64,000 bases of DNA from Streptomyces albofaciens JCM 4342 (GTDB lineage: Bacteria > Actinomycetota > Actinomycetes > Streptomycetales > Streptomycetaceae). The notes under the pieces are model-generated. The model was not told where the DNA came from. It did not search any database and saw only the letters and a program-made list of their open reading frames with translations. The position numbers and the translations under genes were made by a program. The DNA lies in assembly GCF_008634025.1 (NCBI RefSeq), contig NZ_PDCM01000002.1, forward strand, positions 3,869,001 through 3,933,000, given 5' to 3'. This document shows positions 9,748-18,553 of the stretch, in pieces (the stretch's first letter is position 1; each line of letters opens with the position of its first letter).

Positions 9748-11712
9748 TTATCCCGCCTCTGCCACCGGCTCCGCGAACTGCGCCGCGTACAGCCGCGCAT
9801 AGGCCCCGTCCGCCGCCAGCAGCTCGTCGTGGGTGCCCTGCTCCACGATCGCGCCGGACTCCATGACCAGGATCAGGTCCGCGTCGCGGATCGTGGAGAG
9901 CCGGTGCGCGATCACGAAGCTGGTGCGGCCGGTGCGCAGCTGCGCCATGGCGTGCTGGATGAGGACCTCGGTACGGGTGTCGACCGAGCTGGTGGCCTCG
10001 TCCAGGACCAGGATCGCCGGCTCGGCGAGGAAGGCGCGGGCGATGGTGATCAGCTGCTTCTCGCCCACCGAGACATTGGCGCCCTCGTCGTCGATGACGG
10101 TGTCGTAGCCGTCCGGGAGGGTGCGGACGAAGCGGTCCACGTGGGTGGCCTTCGCCGCCTCGATGATCTTGTCCATCGAGGTTCCCTCGGGCGCGCCGTA
10201 GGCGATGTTCTCGGCGATGGTGCCGCCGAAGAGCCAGGTGTCCTGGAGGACCATGCCGATGTTGGAGCGCAGCTCCTCGCGGCTCATCGCCTGGATGTCC
10301 ACGCCGTCCAGGGTGATCCGGCCGCCGCGCACCTCGTAGAACCGCATCAGCAGGTTGACCAGCGTGGTCTTGCCCGCGCCGGTCGGGCCGACGATCGCGA
10401 CGGTCTGGCCCGGGTGGACGGCCAGCGACAGGTCGTCGATCAGCGGCTTGTCGTCCTCGTAGCGGAAGGAGACGTCCTCGAAGACGACATGGCCGCTGAG
10501 GTGCTCGGGGCGCTCGGGCGCGGCCGCGTCCGGCTCCTGCTCGGCGGCGTCCAGCAGCTCGAAGACCCGCTCCGCCGAGGCGACGCCGGACTGCACCAGG
10601 TTGGCCATCGAGGCGACCTGGGTGAGCGGCTGGCTGAACTGCCGGGAGTACTGGATGAACGCCTGGACGTCCCCGATGGACAGCGCGCCGGAGGCGACGC
10701 GCAGGCCGCCGACCACCGCCACCAGGACGTAGTTCAGGTTCCCGATGAACATCATCGCGGGCTGGATGATCCCGGAGATGAACTGGGCCTTGAACCCCGC
10801 CTCGTACAGCGCGTCGTTCTGCTCGCGGAACAGCGCGGCGGACTCCTTCTGGCGGCCGAAGACCTTGACCAGGGAGTGGCCGGTGTACATCTCCTCGATG
10901 TGCGCGTTGAGCTTGCCGGTGGTCTTCCACTGCTGGACGAACTGGGGCTGCGCCCGCTTGCCGACCTTGGTGGCGACGACGACCGAGACCGGCACGGTGA
11001 CCAGCGCGACCAGGGCCAGCAGCGGCGAGATCCAGAACATCATCGCCAGCACGCCGACGATGGTCAGCAGCGAGGTGAGGATCTGGCTGAGGGTCTGCTG
11101 GAGCGTCTGCTGGATGTTGTCGATGTCGTTGGTGGCGCGGGAGAGCACCTCGCCGCGCGGCTGCTTGTCGAAGTAGCGCAGCGGCAGCCGCGCCAGCTTC
11201 TCCTCGACCTGCTCGCGCAGCCGGAAGACGGTGCGCTGGACGACGAAGGTGGCGATCCGGGCCTGCACGAAGCCGAAGGCCGAGGCGCCCACGTAGATCA
11301 GGAAGACCCACATCAGGACGGTGCCGACGGCGCCGAAGTCGATGCCCTGGCCGGGCACGACCGGCATCGTGCCGAGCATGTCGGCCAGCCCGTCGTCGCC
11401 CTGGTCGCGCAGGTGGGCGACGGCCTGGTCCTTGGTGATGCCGGCCGGCAGCTGCCGCCCGACGATGCCCGCCACGATCAGGTCGGTGGCGTGGCCGAGG
11501 ACCTTGGGGCCCAGTACGGACAGCGCGACGCCCAGCAGGCCCAGCACCACCGCCACCCACATGACGGCGCGCTCGGGCCGCATCTGCCGCAGCAGCCGCA
11601 GGCCGGAGCCGCGGAAGTCCATGACCTTCTCGGTGGGCTGGCCGCCCATCATGCGCGCGGGTCCGGCGGCCGGCGCGGGCCCGCGCCGCTGTGGCGCCTC
11701 CTGGCTGGTCAC
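9748..11712 (-). CDS. Heterodimeric ABC exporter, second half-transporter
   Basis: A 654-residue fusion of a six-helix exporter membrane domain (residues about 60-380) and an ATPase domain. The ATPase keeps Walker A (GPTGAGKTT), Walker B with catalytic Glu (ILVLDEATSS) and the H loop (VIAHRLSTI), but its signature motif is changed to NVSVGEKQ. The GTG start at 11712 overlaps the stop of the upstream half (GTGA), so the two are made together. The long polar N-terminus precedes the first helix. Probably exports lipids, peptides or drugs; substrate unknown. Confidence 0.93.
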   Translation of the reverse strand: MTSQEAPQRRGPAPAAGPARMMGGQPTEKVMDFRGSGLRLLRQMRPERAVMWVAVVLGLLGVALSVLGPKVLGHATDLIVAGIVGRQLPAGITKDQAVAHLRDQGDDGLADMLGTMPVVPGQGIDFGAVGTVLMWVFLIYVGASAFGFVQARIATFVVQRTVFRLREQVEEKLARLPLRYFDKQPRGEVLSRATNDIDNIQQTLQQTLSQILTSLLTIVGVLAMMFWISPLLALVALVTVPVSVVVATKVGKRAQPQFVQQWKTTGKLNAHIEEMYTGHSLVKVFGRQKESAALFREQNDALYEAGFKAQFISGIIQPAMMFIGNLNYVLVAVVGGLRVASGALSIGDVQAFIQYSRQFSQPLTQVASMANLVQSGVASAERVFELLDAAEQEPDAAAPERPEHLSGHVVFEDVSFRYEDDKPLIDDLSLAVHPGQTVAIVGPTGAGKTTLVNLLMRFYEVRGGRITLDGVDIQAMSREELRSNIGMVLQDTWLFGGTIAENIAYGAPEGTSMDKIIEAAKATHVDRFVRTLPDGYDTVIDDEGANVSVGEKQLITIARAFLAEPAILVLDEATSSVDTRTEVLIQHAMAQLRTGRTSFVIAHRLSTIRDADLILVMESGAIVEQGTHDELLAADGAYARLYAAQFAEPVAEAG

Positions 11713-13445
11713 GCGGCCTCCTGCTCGGTGAGCTGGGAGAGGACGATCTCCCGGTACGTCTCGTTGTCCGCCATCAGCGCGGTGTGCGTGCCGGTGCCGA
11801 CCACCCGGCCCTCGTCCAGGACGACGATGCGGTCGGCGCCGCGGATCGTGGACACCCGCTGGGCGACGATCACGACGGTGGCGCGGTCCGTCTCGCGGGC
11901 CAGCGCGGCCCGCAGCGCGGCGTCGGTCGCGTAGTCCAGGGCCGAGAAGGAGTCGTCGAACAGGTAGATCTCCGGCTTGCGCACCAGCGCCCGCGCTATG
12001 GCCAGGCGCTGCCGCTGCCCGCCGGAGACGTTGCCGCCGCCCTGGGCTATCGGCGCGTCCAGGCCGCCTTCCATCCGCTCGACGAAGTCGCGGGCCTGCG
12101 CGGTCTCCAGCGCGTGCCACAGCTCCTCGTCGGTGGCGTCCGGGTTGCCGTAGCGCAGGTTCGTGGCGACGGTCCCGGAGAAGAGGTACGGCTTCTGGGG
12201 GACGAGGCCGATGACGGAGGCCAGCGTCTCGGGCGCGAGGGTGCGCACGTCCACGCCGTCCACCAGCACCTGGCCGCCCGTCGCGTCGAACAGCCGGGGC
12301 ACCAGTCCCAGCAGGGTGGACTTGCCGCTGCCGGTGGAGCCGATGACGGCGGTGGTCTCACCCGGGCGGGCGAGCAGCGAGACGTCCTTGAGGACCGGCT
12401 CCTCGGCGCCCGGGAAGCGGAACTCCACGCCGCGCAGTTCCAGTTCGCCGTGCCGCCGCAGCTCGGTGACCGGGGCCTTCGGCGGACTGACGCTGGTGTC
12501 GGTGGCCAGCACCTCCTGGATGCGCTCGGCGCAGACCTCGGCGCGCGGCAGCATCATCACCATGAACGTCGCCATCATGATCGACATGAAGATGTACATC
12601 AGATAGCTGAGGAAGGCGGTCAGCGCGCCGATCTGCATGCCGCCGCTGTCGATGCGGTGCCCGCCGAACCAGACCACGGCCACGCTGGAGACGTTCACGA
12701 TCAGCATGACCAGCGGGAACATCAGCGACATCAGCCGGCCGGCGCGCAGCGAGACGTCGTACAGGTCGTGGTTGGCGCCCTTGAAGCGCTCGCGCTCGTA
12801 GCCGTCGCGCACGAACGCCCGGATGACCCGTATGCCGGTGATCTGCTCGCGCAGCACCCGGTTGACGGTGTCGATGCGCTCCTGGACACCGCGGAACAGC
12901 GGGCGCATCCGGCGCACGATCAGCGACACCAGGACCGCCAGCACCGGCACGATGACCAGGATGAGGCCGGACAGCGGCACGTCCTGGTTGAGCGCCATCA
13001 CCACACCGCCGACGCACATGATGGGCGCCGCGACCATCATCGTGAACGTCATCAGGACCAGCATCTGGACCTGCTGTACGTCGTTGGTGGTACGGGTGAT
13101 CAGGGACGGCGCGCCGAACCGGCCCACCTCACGGGCGGAGAAGGACTGCACCCGGTCGAAGACCGCGGCCCGGATGTCCCGGCCCAGCGCCATGGCCGTA
13201 CGGGCGCCGAAGTACACCGCGCCGATGGAGCAGCAGATCTGGAGCAGCGTCACACCGATCATGACGCCGCCGAGACCGAGGATGTAGCCCATGTCGCCCT
13301 TGATGACGCCGTCGTCGATGATGTCGGCGTTCAGGGTGGGCAGGTAGAGGGTGGCCAGCGTCTGGATGAGCTGGAGCAGCACGATCAGGGATATGGGGCG
13401 CATATGGGGTCGCAGATGCGCCCGCGCCAATCGGACCAACACCAT
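11709..13445 (-). CDS. Heterodimeric ABC exporter, first half-transporter
   Basis: A 578-residue exporter half with six membrane helices then an ATPase. It has a canonical signature (NVSGGQRQRLAIARAL) and Walker A (GSTGSGKST), but Walker B reads YLFDDSFSALD with Asp in place of the catalytic Glu. With the altered signature of its partner this gives one degenerate and one active ATP site, the pattern of TM287/288-type heterodimers. It is the first gene of a two-gene operon and diverges from the MoaD gene across a 190-bp spacer. Confidence 0.93.
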   Translation of the reverse strand: MVLVRLARAHLRPHMRPISLIVLLQLIQTLATLYLPTLNADIIDDGVIKGDMGYILGLGGVMIGVTLLQICCSIGAVYFGARTAMALGRDIRAAVFDRVQSFSAREVGRFGAPSLITRTTNDVQQVQMLVLMTFTMMVAAPIMCVGGVVMALNQDVPLSGLILVIVPVLAVLVSLIVRRMRPLFRGVQERIDTVNRVLREQITGIRVIRAFVRDGYERERFKGANHDLYDVSLRAGRLMSLMFPLVMLIVNVSSVAVVWFGGHRIDSGGMQIGALTAFLSYLMYIFMSIMMATFMVMMLPRAEVCAERIQEVLATDTSVSPPKAPVTELRRHGELELRGVEFRFPGAEEPVLKDVSLLARPGETTAVIGSTGSGKSTLLGLVPRLFDATGGQVLVDGVDVRTLAPETLASVIGLVPQKPYLFSGTVATNLRYGNPDATDEELWHALETAQARDFVERMEGGLDAPIAQGGGNVSGGQRQRLAIARALVRKPEIYLFDDSFSALDYATDAALRAALARETDRATVVIVAQRVSTIRGADRIVVLDEGRVVGTGTHTALMADNETYREIVLSQLTEQEAA

Positions 13446-13639
13446 TCGAGCCTAAGCGAGCGATGACCACCGGCAATCGGATTTTCCGGCGCCACCCGAA
13501 CGGGCCGGCAGGCTTTACCAGAACTTGTCCGGACACCCGCCGTGGCCAACCGGAACGGGTCCCGTCGCCGCGTACGCCATCATGGAGGCACCCTGAACGA
13601 CGCAACGACGTGACGACGAACGACGACGAAGAGGCCGCC

Positions 13640-13903
13640 GTGACAACAACTGGCACCGTGCGCTACTGGGCCGCGGCGAAGGCCGCCGCCGGCACCGCCG
13701 AGGAGCCGTACGCGGCGGCGACGCTCGCCGAGGCGCTGGCCGCGGCGCGCGAGCGGCACGCCGCGAACCCGGAGTTCGCCCGCGTCCTGCTGCGCTGTTC
13801 GTTCCTGGTGGACGGGGACCCGGTCGGCAGCCGCGATCACGCGGCCGTCCGGCTGGCCGAGGGCGGCACCGTCGAGGTCCTGCCGCCGTTCGCGGGAGGA
13901 TGA
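13640..13903 (+). CDS. MoaD/ThiS-family sulfur-carrier protein
   Basis: An 87-residue beta-grasp protein ending in PPFAGG, the C-terminal diglycine that ubiquitin-like sulfur carriers need for adenylation and thiocarboxylation. It begins VTTTGTVRYWAAAKAAAGT, the usual MoaD/ThiS strand. In-frame GTG codons at 13610 and 13640 are both possible; 13640 gives the standard length. Its stop overlaps the start of the next gene (ATGA). It probably serves molybdopterin or another sulfur-transfer pathway, but no moa or thi genes are nearby. Confidence 0.85.
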   Translation: MTTTGTVRYWAAAKAAAGTAEEPYAAATLAEALAAARERHAANPEFARVLLRCSFLVDGDPVGSRDHAAVRLAEGGTVEVLPPFAGG

Positions 13904-15492
13904 GCGAGAGCATGAGCGAGAACCAGTCGCCGAACCCGTACGGGCCCTACGGCCCGTACGAGCCGCAGGACCAGCAGCAGGACCGGCGGCCGCAGCAGCC
14001 CGCGCCCGACCCGCAGGCTCCGTACGGCACGCCCGGGACGTACGAGAACGGCGGTGCGTACGGGCAGCAGGCACCGCAGTCGTACGGCGGTCACGACGGC
14101 CCGTACGGCCAGGCGCCGCAGCAGCCGTACGGGCAGCAGGCCTACGGGCAGCAGCCCCAGCAGTCGTACGGGCAGCAGCCCCAGCAGCCGCAGCAGACGT
14201 ACGGCCGGCAGGCATACGGAACCCCGCCGTACGGACACCAGCAGCACCAGCAGCATCCCCCGCAGCAGGCTTACGACGCGTACGGGCAGCCGCAGCAGAC
14301 GGCCTGGCCCGCGGCGGCCGGGCAACAGCAGCAGACCGGCCAGTACGGACAGCCGGGCCACAGCGGGCAGTCCGGCCAGTACGCCACCGGCCACGACGGC
14401 CGGGCGGGTTACGGCCAGGGCCCGGCGCAGGGCGCTGCGTACGGACAGCAGGCCTCCACCACGGGCGGCGGCCACGAGGACCCGCAGACCCAGATCTGGA
14501 CGGCGCCGACCTGGGACACCAGCGCGCAGCTGCCCGTCCTCGGCGGACCGGACGCGGGCCCCGACCCGTCGGCCGCCGAGACCTCGTACCTCCCGAAGCA
14601 GAGCCCCGCGCCGACCGCCGTGCGGAGCCCGCAGCCGCAGACCCAGACCCCGCCGCAGACCGGCGCACAGCCGCGGCACCGGGGCGCGGCGGAGCCCGAG
14701 CGGCCGTCGGACGGGCCCGCGCCCGACCTCTCGCGGCTCGCGCCCAACCAGCGGGCCCGCGCCGAGGGCCGGTCCCCGATCATTCCGCCCGGTCTGCGGC
14801 CCGCGGCCGTCACCGCCGCGCTGGCCGTGCTCCTGGCGCTCGCCGCGCCGCTGCCCCGGGTGGCCCTGATGGTGCCGGTGGTGCTCCTCCAGGCCGTCAC
14901 CGCGGCCGGCTGGTTCCGGCTCAACGGCATGTGGCCGGCCCGGCAGGGCATCGCGCTCGCCTTCCTGGCGGGCGTGACCACCGACATCGCGCTGCTGGCC
15001 ACGGAGCGCGAGCAGGCGCCCGTGGTCGCCATCGGCACACTCGGCGTCTGGTGCCTGTTCGTGCTGATCCTCCAGCTGCGCAACCGCAGCAGCGCCGACG
15101 AGCGGATGTACGCGCTGACCGCGGGCCTCACCTCGACCGCGCTGACGGTGCTGGCCGCCGGGCAGCTGGCCGCCGCGGCGAACGCGGTGACGGTGGGCTG
15201 CGTCGCGGTGGCCGTGGCCACCCTCGCCCGCGCGCTGCCGCTGCCCCCGGTCCCGTCGCTCGCCGTCGCGCTGCTCGGCGGCGCGGGCGCGGGCATCGCG
15301 GCCGGCCAGCTCACCGGCCTGGGCGCGGCCGGCGCCCTGCTCGGCCTGGTCGCCGGCGGCTGCGCCCTGATCGGTCTCCGCGTGGCCAGCTACGACTACC
15401 CGTCCCGCTTCGTCCACCTCACCGCGGGCGTGGCCCTGCCGCTGACCCTGGCGGCGCCGGCGGTGTACGTCCTGGGGCGGGCGCTGGCCTGA
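13900..15492 (+). CDS. Polytopic membrane protein with Gln/Gly/Tyr-rich N-terminus
   Basis: A 530-residue protein. The first 250 residues are low-complexity repeats of the type YGQQ, YGQ and PQQ, presumably an unstructured cytoplasmic arm; the second half (from about 300) has six to seven hydrophobic segments, for example AAVTAALAVLLALAAPLPRV and LVAGGCALIGLRVA. No catalytic motif is seen. It is translationally coupled to the MoaD-like gene and followed by a strong hairpin. Function unknown; similar low-complexity arms occur on many Streptomyces membrane proteins. Confidence 0.82.
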   Translation: MSESMSENQSPNPYGPYGPYEPQDQQQDRRPQQPAPDPQAPYGTPGTYENGGAYGQQAPQSYGGHDGPYGQAPQQPYGQQAYGQQPQQSYGQQPQQPQQTYGRQAYGTPPYGHQQHQQHPPQQAYDAYGQPQQTAWPAAAGQQQQTGQYGQPGHSGQSGQYATGHDGRAGYGQGPAQGAAYGQQASTTGGGHEDPQTQIWTAPTWDTSAQLPVLGGPDAGPDPSAAETSYLPKQSPAPTAVRSPQPQTQTPPQTGAQPRHRGAAEPERPSDGPAPDLSRLAPNQRARAEGRSPIIPPGLRPAAVTAALAVLLALAAPLPRVALMVPVVLLQAVTAAGWFRLNGMWPARQGIALAFLAGVTTDIALLATEREQAPVVAIGTLGVWCLFVLILQLRNRSSADERMYALTAGLTSTALTVLAAGQLAAAANAVTVGCVAVAVATLARALPLPPVPSLAVALLGGAGAGIAAGQLTGLGAAGALLGLVAGGCALIGLRVASYDYPSRFVHLTAGVALPLTLAAPAVYVLGRALA

Positions 15493-15505
15493 CACCTCGG
15501 TTCAC

Positions 15506-15536
15506 AGGCGGGTCCGGTGTTGCGCCGGGCCCGCCT
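15506..15536 (+). terminator. Terminator of the MoaD/membrane-protein operon
   Basis: A 12-bp stem with one G-U pair (AGGCGGGTCCGG against CCGGGCCCGCCT), a 7-nt loop and TT after it, starting 14 bases past the stop codon. Confidence 0.8.
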
Positions 15537-15676
15537 TTCCGTTGCCGGGACCGGTGCCCCGGACCGCGGAAATCCGCCTGCCCCCACCGGCCGGTTAGGC
15601 TCACGGGACAGACCGGGGGTCTGACCCGGTACACAACCGGGCCGAAATCGGCCCCACGCCTGGGGGTAGTGGTTCG

Positions 15677-16387
15677 ATGCGCGCACTACGAGTGCTGTTG
15701 GTGATCGTCGTGATACTCGGCGGCCTGTTCGTGGCCGCCGACCGCGTGGCCGTGAACATCGCCGAGGACAAGGCCGCGGACAAGATCCGCGGCAGCCAGG
15801 GGCTGGACCGTACGCCGGAGGTCTCGATCACCGGCTTCCCGTTCCTGACGCAGGTCGCGAACCGCAGCCTGGACGAGGTGGACGCCACCATCGACGGGCT
15901 GAACGCCACCGCCGAGGGGCACACGCTGCGCATCCAGCAGCTCTCGGCGAAGTTCCACGACGTCAAGCTGACCAGCGATTACACCTCGATCGAGAGCGCC
16001 GCGAGCGCGTCCGGCGAGGCCCGCATCTCGTACGCGGACCTGACCACCGCGTCCGGCAAGAACGTCAAGGTGAGCTACGGCGGCGAGAAGAACGGCAAGA
16101 GCCAGGTGAAGATCTCGCCGAACCTGCCGAACCTGCCGATGCTGAACTCGCTGGAGGTCACCGGCACGGTCAGCGTCGTGAACGGCGACACCGTACGGCT
16201 GCGCGCCGACTCGCTGCCGGCCCTGTGCTCGCAGCTGTCCGCCTGCCGCGACCAGGTCCGCGCGCAGACCGACCACGAGTGGAAGCTGAACCGGCTGCCC
16301 GGCGGCCTGAAGCTGGACAAGGTCGTCTCGACGCGGGACGGCATCTCGATCTCGGCCAGCGGCACGAACGTCAAGATCCAGGGCTGA
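15677..16387 (+). CDS. LmeA-like (DUF2993) exported lipid-binding protein
   Basis: A 236-residue protein starting MRALRVLLVIVVILGGLFVA, a membrane anchor or uncleaved signal, then a DUF2993 domain with PEVSITGFPFLTQVANRSLD, nearly the same core as the paralogue at 784-2286. Two cysteines in the C-terminal half (LCSQLSACRD) could form a disulfide outside the cell. The family includes LmeA, a phosphatidylinositide-binding protein of mycobacterial cell-envelope lipid synthesis. It stands alone between two hairpins, so it is probably monocistronic. Confidence 0.85.
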   Translation: MRALRVLLVIVVILGGLFVAADRVAVNIAEDKAADKIRGSQGLDRTPEVSITGFPFLTQVANRSLDEVDATIDGLNATAEGHTLRIQQLSAKFHDVKLTSDYTSIESAASASGEARISYADLTTASGKNVKVSYGGEKNGKSQVKISPNLPNLPMLNSLEVTGTVSVVNGDTVRLRADSLPALCSQLSACRDQVRAQTDHEWKLNRLPGGLKLDKVVSTRDGISISASGTNVKIQG

Positions 16388-16403
16388 GCGCCGGTGCCGT
16401 GCC

Positions 16404-16435
16404 CCCGGCCGGGGCTCCCCCCACCCCCGGCCGGG
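16404..16435 (+). terminator. Terminator after the second LmeA-like gene
   Basis: Arms 16404-16414 and 16425-16435 pair perfectly over 11 bp (CCCGGCCGGGG). It begins 17 bases past the stop. The remaining bases up to the 16610 promoter hold nothing recognisable. Confidence 0.65.
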
Positions 16436-16609
16436 CCGGTAACGGCACGGAACGCCGCGAATCACCCATCCGTCCGGCCATTGAGACACACCGTCCCGTA
16501 AGCCAGACCCCCACCGTCGGGCGAGCCGCACCGGGGTGCCCCGCACCCCTCCGCCCACCACTCCGCGTACCGCCATACGGACGACAGCGTCTCAGCATCC
16601 GACACACCG

Positions 16610-16646
16610 GTGACACGCCGAGCCGACCCTCCCTACGATCGGTCGC
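16610..16646 (+). promoter_or_regulatory. Promoter of the leaderless cysteine leader peptide
   Basis: GTGACA (16610-16615), an 18-bp spacer and TACGAT (16634-16639) form a good primary-sigma promoter. The ATG of the leader peptide lies seven bases beyond the -10 box, so the transcript should start on or beside the A of the start codon. Confidence 0.7.
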
Positions 16647-16754
16647 ATGCAGAGCTCTCTGAGCGGTCCCCGTCACCGGGGACAGGCGAATCTCACGAAG
16701 CGGCGGGCAGTCGACCTGTGCCGCGTCGCCGCCATGCTCTGTCGCACTGCCTGA
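16647..16754 (+). CDS. Cysteine-containing leader peptide (putative attenuator)
   Basis: A 35-residue peptide beginning MQSSLSGPRHRG, with a C-terminal stretch AVDLCRVAAMLCRTA. This VDL-C-RVAA-LCR signature marks small peptides annotated as putative leader peptides ahead of Streptomyces sulfur genes. In mycobacteria, leaderless cysteine-rich upstream ORFs ahead of cysA2 attenuate the operon in response to cysteine. Here two Cys codons (25 and 32) lie close to the stop, the promoter predicts a leaderless message, and the next gene is a cysA2-type sulfurtransferase 130 bases on. A short GGCCTC/GAGGCC stem could form in between. The regulatory role is inferred. Confidence 0.75.
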   Translation: MQSSLSGPRHRGQANLTKRRAVDLCRVAAMLCRTA

Positions 16755-16884
16755 CGGGCGGCCTCTCCCCCCGTACACGCCCGGCCCGCTGAGGCCACCC
16801 TGCCACTTCCACGCAGCGCCGCGATCCCCGCCGCCGCGCGCATCGGCGTACGCGTGCCCCGCAACTGCCCCGGAGGAGAACAAC

Positions 16885-17730
16885 ATGAGCCGTAGCGACG
16901 TCCTGGTGGACGCCGACTGGGTCGAGGCCCACATCGACGATCCGAAGGTGGTCATCGTCGAGGTCGACGAGGACACCTCGGCCTACGACAAGAACCACAT
17001 CAAGAACGCCGTCCGCATCGACTGGAAGCAGGACCTCCAGGACCCGGTGCGCCGCGACTTCGTCGACCAGGCGGGCTTCGAGAAGCTGCTCTCCGAGAAG
17101 GGCATCGCCAACGACGACACCGTCGTCCTCTACGGCGGCAACAACAACTGGTTCGCCTCGTACGCGTACTGGTACTTCAAGCTGTACGGCCACGAGAGCG
17201 TCAAGCTGCTCGACGGCGGCCGCAAGAAGTGGGAGCTGGACTCCCGCGACCTGGTCGACGGCGCGCAGGTGCCGAACCGCCCGAAGACCGACTACAAGGC
17301 GAAGGCCCAGGACACCTCCATCCGCGCCTTCCGGGACGACGTCGTCGCCGCGATCGACAACCTCAACCTGGTCGACGTGCGCTCCCCCGACGAGTTCAGC
17401 GGCAAGCTGCTCGCCCCCGCGCACCTGCCGCAGGAGCAGTCGCAGCGCCCCGGCCACGTGCCCAGCGCCCGCAACATCCCGTGGTCGAAGAACGCCAACG
17501 ACGACGGCACCTTCAAGTCGGACGACGAGCTCAAGGCCCTCTACGAGGCCGAGAACGTGGACCTGTCCAAGGACACCATCGCCTACTGCCGCATCGGCGA
17601 GCGCTCCGCGCTCACCTGGTTCGTCCTGCACGAGCTGCTCGGCCAGTCGAACGTCAAGAACTACGACGGTTCGTGGACCGAGTACGGCTCGCTGGTCGGC
17701 GTGCCGATCGAGCTCGGCGCCGCGAAGTAG
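16885..17730 (+). CDS. Thiosulfate sulfurtransferase (CysA2/SseA-type rhodanese)
   Basis: A 281-residue protein with two rhodanese domains. The N-terminal one is inactive (no Cys) and the C-terminal one carries the active-site loop CRIGERS at about residues 236-242, with Cys as persulfide carrier. The domain link SVKLLDGGRKKWELD is typical of this family. It moves sulfane sulfur from thiosulfate to cyanide or to thiol acceptors in the cytosol. GGAGGAG precedes the ATG. It follows a cysteine leader peptide and precedes DUF1416, DUF3099 and DsrE genes, so this is a sulfur-relay block, probably cysteine-controlled. Confidence 0.95.
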   Translation: MSRSDVLVDADWVEAHIDDPKVVIVEVDEDTSAYDKNHIKNAVRIDWKQDLQDPVRRDFVDQAGFEKLLSEKGIANDDTVVLYGGNNNWFASYAYWYFKLYGHESVKLLDGGRKKWELDSRDLVDGAQVPNRPKTDYKAKAQDTSIRAFRDDVVAAIDNLNLVDVRSPDEFSGKLLAPAHLPQEQSQRPGHVPSARNIPWSKNANDDGTFKSDDELKALYEAENVDLSKDTIAYCRIGERSALTWFVLHELLGQSNVKNYDGSWTEYGSLVGVPIELGAAK

Positions 17731-17787
17731 GCGCACCGCCGCAGTACCGCCTCCCCGTACCCCTCAACCCTCCAAGGAAGTACCGAC

Positions 17788-18075
17788 ATGTGTGGAGCAC
17801 AGGCCGGCGGCCCGGACGCTTCGACGATCAAGCCGGGTGAGACCACCATCCAGGGCAGCGTGACCCGCGACGGCCAGCCCGTCACCGGTTACGTGCGCCT
17901 GCTGGACAGCACCGGCGAGTTCACCGCCGAGGTCCCCACCTCGGCCACCGGGCAGTTCCGCTTCTACGCGGCCGAGGGCACCTGGACGCTGCGCGCGCTG
18001 GTCCCGGGCGGGACCGCCGACCGCACCGTGGTCGCCCGCAAGGGCGGTCTCGCGGAGGTCGCCATCGCCGTCTGA
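17788..18075 (+). CDS. DUF1416 protein
   Basis: A 95-residue protein beginning MCGAQAGGPDAST, followed by a beta-sandwich-like sequence (GSVTRDGQPVTGYVRLLD, TGQFRFYAAEGTWTLRALV) that is the whole of DUF1416. The family is nearly always found directly after a cysA2-type sulfurtransferase in actinomycetes, as here (57 bases), so it is thought to belong to sulfur transfer, but no activity is known. The Cys at position 2 could be a sulfur or metal ligand. AAGGAAG lies upstream of the ATG. Confidence 0.9.
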   Translation: MCGAQAGGPDASTIKPGETTIQGSVTRDGQPVTGYVRLLDSTGEFTAEVPTSATGQFRFYAAEGTWTLRALVPGGTADRTVVARKGGLAEVAIAV

Positions 18076-18106
18076 CGACGGTACGCAGCCGTACGCGCGT
18101 ACGGCC

Positions 18107-18158
18107 GGAGGGCCGCACCCCAGGGGTTTGGACGCCATGGCTGGGGGTGCGGCCCTCC
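18107..18158 (+). terminator. Terminator of the sulfurtransferase operon
   Basis: Perfect 15-bp arms at 18107-18121 and 18144-18158 (GGAGGGCCGCACCCC) enclose a 22-base loop, 31 bases past the DUF1416 stop. Confidence 0.75.
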
Positions 18159-18197
18159 GCGCTTCCCAGGCACCCGCGCCGGACCTACCGTGGAAGC

Positions 18198-18479
18198 ATG
18201 TCCGCGCACCAGCGTCCGCCCGCGCAGCGCCGGCACCGCCGGTACTTCGCCCTGATGGGCGTGTGTGTCGCCCTGTTCGTGCTGGCGTGGGGCGTGGTGC
18301 GGCTGTGGTCCGTCCCGGCGGCCGTGGCGATGTGCGTGGTCGCCATGGTCATCCCGCCGTTCGCGGCGATCATCGGCAACCGGCGGGAGCCGGGTGAGCG
18401 CTGGTGGGACGAGTCGGGCGACCCGGAATCGGACCGGTGGTGGCGCGAGCTGGACGACCACGGGCCCGGCCGCCGCTGA
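18198..18479 (+). CDS. DUF3099 small membrane protein
   Basis: A 93-residue protein with a basic start, two membrane helices (YFALMGVCVALFVLAWGVVR and AAVAMCVVAMVIPPFAAIIG) and a Trp/Asp-rich cytoplasmic tail (GERWWDESGDPESDRWWREL). This is the DUF3099 arrangement, common in Streptomyces and of unknown function. TACCGT ends six bases before the ATG and no ribosome-binding site is present, so the message is probably leaderless. Confidence 0.85.
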   Translation: MSAHQRPPAQRRHRRYFALMGVCVALFVLAWGVVRLWSVPAAVAMCVVAMVIPPFAAIIGNRREPGERWWDESGDPESDRWWRELDDHGPGRR

Positions 18480-18553
18480 GCCGCGGGCGCGGGCACGCTT
18501 CCGGGCCCGGCCGTACGCGTACGTCCCGGGCCCGGCCGTACGGGCGCGCCGCC

